Shown one piece after another: positions 62,518 through 64,000 of a stretch of DNA of 64,000 nt (within the stretch, counting starts at the first letter, position 1; each line of letters starts with the position of its first letter). The stretch is from NCBI RefSeq assembly GCF_900120295.1, contig NZ_LT635469.1, forward strand, positions 248,001 through 312,000. Reading direction: 5' to 3'. The position numbers were made by a program, and so were the translations under genes. This DNA comes from Blautia sp. Marseille-P3201T. GTDB lineage: Bacteria > Bacillota > Clostridia > Lachnospirales > Lachnospiraceae. Under the pieces are notes generated by a model that worked only from the letters and a program-made list of their open reading frames with translations, had not been told where the DNA came from and ran no database searches.

Positions 62518-63435
62518 ATGAGTGAATATTTATTGCAGACCAGAGGGCTGACAAAACAATATGGACGCCATAAAGCAGTGGAAAATGTGGATATCCATGT
62601 AAAAAAAGGCGCGATTTATGGATTTATAGGAAGAAATGGAGCAGGAAAGAGCACCTGTCTGAAAATGATAAGCGGGCTTTCACGTCCAACAGCAGGTGAA
62701 ATTGAACTTTTCGGATATTCAGGGAAGGAATTAAGAGATGTTCGTTCCAGAATTGGATGTTTAATTGAGATGCCAGGATTATATGGAAATATGACAGCAT
62801 ATCAAAATTTGAAAATAAAATGTAAAATGCTGGGAATTAACAAAGCCGGATATGTAGAAGATATCTTGAAAACCGTAGGGCTTGAAAAAACAGGAAGGAA
62901 AAAAACAAAACATTTTTCTCTGGGAATGAAGCAGCGTCTGGGAATAGGGCTGGCTCTTGTGGGAGAACCGGATTTGCTGGTTTTAGATGAACCCATTAAT
63001 GGACTTGATCCTCAGGGAATTGTAGAGGTTCGCGATACCATACAGAAGCTTCGAGATGAGCGAAATATGACGATTTTAATTTCCAGCCATGTATTGGAGG
63101 AACTTTCAAAACTGGCAACCCATTATGGGATTATTCATAATGGAAGTCTGCTGCAGGAGCTTAGTCAGGAAGAACTGATAAAACGATGTTCAGAGCGCAT
63201 AGAGCTGGAATTAGATTATCCGGAACAGGTGCTTCCTGTATTAGACAAAATGGGATTTACCAACTATCAGGTAATAGATAAACATCGTGTTTATATTTTT
63301 GAACGGTTGGAGGAGAGTGCTCTTTTAAATATGGAACTGGCAAAGGCAGGAATTTTAGTAAAGGGAATTTCGATTACCAGCGAAGATTTGGAAAGTTACT
63401 TTTTAAACCTGACAGGAGGTGCTCAGCATGCTTAA
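62518..63435 (+). CDS. ABC transporter ATP-binding protein (BcrA-type)
   Basis: 305 residues. Walker A GRNGAGKST (38-46), signature LGMKQRLGIG (LGMKQR replaces LSGGQ, as in BcrA-like and lantibiotic-immunity ATPases), Walker B LLVLDEPINGLDP, switch His in ISSHVLEE. A C-terminal extension of about 85 residues follows. The permease gene overlaps its stop by 8 bases. Role probably peptide-antibiotic immunity or export. Confidence 0.9.
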   Translation: MSEYLLQTRGLTKQYGRHKAVENVDIHVKKGAIYGFIGRNGAGKSTCLKMISGLSRPTAGEIELFGYSGKELRDVRSRIGCLIEMPGLYGNMTAYQNLKIKCKMLGINKAGYVEDILKTVGLEKTGRKKTKHFSLGMKQRLGIGLALVGEPDLLVLDEPINGLDPQGIVEVRDTIQKLRDERNMTILISSHVLEELSKLATHYGIIHNGSLLQELSQEELIKRCSERIELELDYPEQVLPVLDKMGFTNYQVIDKHRVYIFERLEESALLNMELAKAGILVKGISITSEDLESYFLNLTGGAQHA

Positions 63436-64000
63436 ACTGATTAAAATGGATTTATATCGAATGTTTCATACAAAGGCTTTTTATATTATTTGGATTATTC
63501 TTGGGGTAGCTGTTATTTTTTCAACTACGATGTCAAAGGAAGACTATCAATATATGCAAGAGGAAGCGGCAAAGGGCAGTTGGAAAGCGTTTCAGAAGGG
63601 AATTTAAACGTTGGACTAAATGTTACAATTCCTACAAAACCCGGAGAAAAAGTAACGGTGTTTGATCAGGTTTTTGCTAATATGCAGTCAAAATTTGTTG
63701 CCTTGTTTCTGGTTATTTTTGCGGTACTGTTTTCTACAGCAGATATTACAAGCGGATATATTAAGAACATTGGAGGGCAGGTAAAAGAGAGAGGAAATCT
63801 TATTCTTTCAAAAGCAATTGTACTGTTGATTTATACAGGATTAACGTTATTTTTATATTTGGTTATACAGGCGATTTGTCAGTACGCTGTATTCGGAGCA
63901 TCAAAATGGGGAGATATGGAAATGTTCTGGAGATATTTCGGAACGGAGGCAGTACTTCATTATGGTTTGGTATTGATTTGTATGGCAGTGGCAATTATTT
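63428..64000 (+). pseudogene. ABC transporter permease (BcrB-like), frameshifted and cut by the window edge
   Basis: ATG 63428 with AGGAGGT upstream opens a frame, MLKLIKMDLYRMFHTKAFY with a first TM helix, that ends at 63607. The second frame, from about 63590, continues with LNVGLNVTIPTKPGEKVTVF and further TM helices, e.g. FVALFLVIFAVLFSTADITSGYIKNIGG, to the window end. The change of frame falls between about 63565 and 63600. Sequence beyond the break is conserved-looking, so either the change is a recent mutation or a base-call error. Confidence 0.7.

Overview
The window reads as a chromosome segment of a low-GC, anaerobic, endospore-forming Firmicute of the Lachnospiraceae type (Blautia-like is my best guess, not proven). 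Reasons: A/T-rich codons and spacers, strong GGAGG ribosome sites, sporulation genes (yabP, yabQ, spoIIE, a cwlD-type amidase, a CotS-like protein), a T-box leader, a YesM/YesN two-component pair, and a molybdenum hydroxylase of the xanthine dehydrogenase family.

Layout. 1-3.9 kb (minus strand): LytTR regulator, soluble GHKL kinase and a two-gene ABC exporter. 4.0-4.4 kb: a decayed small membrane-protein gene. 4.55-14.5 kb: a carbohydrate locus with YesN/YesM, a sugar ABC importer (binding protein and two permeases), an unrecognised 642-aa enzyme-like protein and a cytoplasmic sulfatase; together these suggest sensing, import and intracellular desulfation of a sulfated glycan fragment. 14.5-15.5 kb: a structured leader with a 72-aa ORF, then three tandem ~130-bp units that each fold as a closed multi-branch structure. 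15.5-25 kb: GH18/SH3 protein, DivIVA-like protein, cwlD, sua5, rpiB, upp, dCMP deaminase, a proline T-box with proS, and cca. 25-35 kb: CotS-like, phosphoglucomutase, HU, then the conserved order rqcP-yabP-yabQ-divIC-spoIIE-tilS-hpt-ftsH.

35.3-41.6 kb: a GH13 amylase followed by an accessory patch: a type I toxin/antisense RNA locus, an IS21-family element inserted with a 6-bp duplication into a QueG-like iron-sulfur gene, and a tyrosine-recombinase fragment beside tRNA-Leu. 41.6-52.9 kb: tRNA-Leu, tRNA-Tyr, purine permease, TetR/DegV pair with a 24-bp perfect palindrome between them, ABC-class ATPase, tRNA-Arg, second DivIVA-like protein, a gene remnant, DtxR/MntR regulator, asnA, a membrane-anchored binding protein, SH3 lipoprotein and MATE exporter. 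53-59.4 kb: three-subunit xanthine dehydrogenase-type enzyme, APC transporter and M18 aminopeptidase. 59.5-64 kb: PsiE-like protein, CwlO/PcsB-like NlpC/P60 hydrolase with an Asn/Ser linker, OmpR-type regulator, and a BcrA-type ABC transporter whose permease gene shows a frameshift and runs off the window.

Most unusual signals: the covarying tandem structured repeats at 15173-15500, the type I toxin-antitoxin at 37405-37753, a dispersed palindromic element with a conserved core and sequence-divergent but self-complementary arms (22001-22142 and 59421-59571), and the precise IS21 insertion whose removal restores an iron-sulfur protein reading frame.
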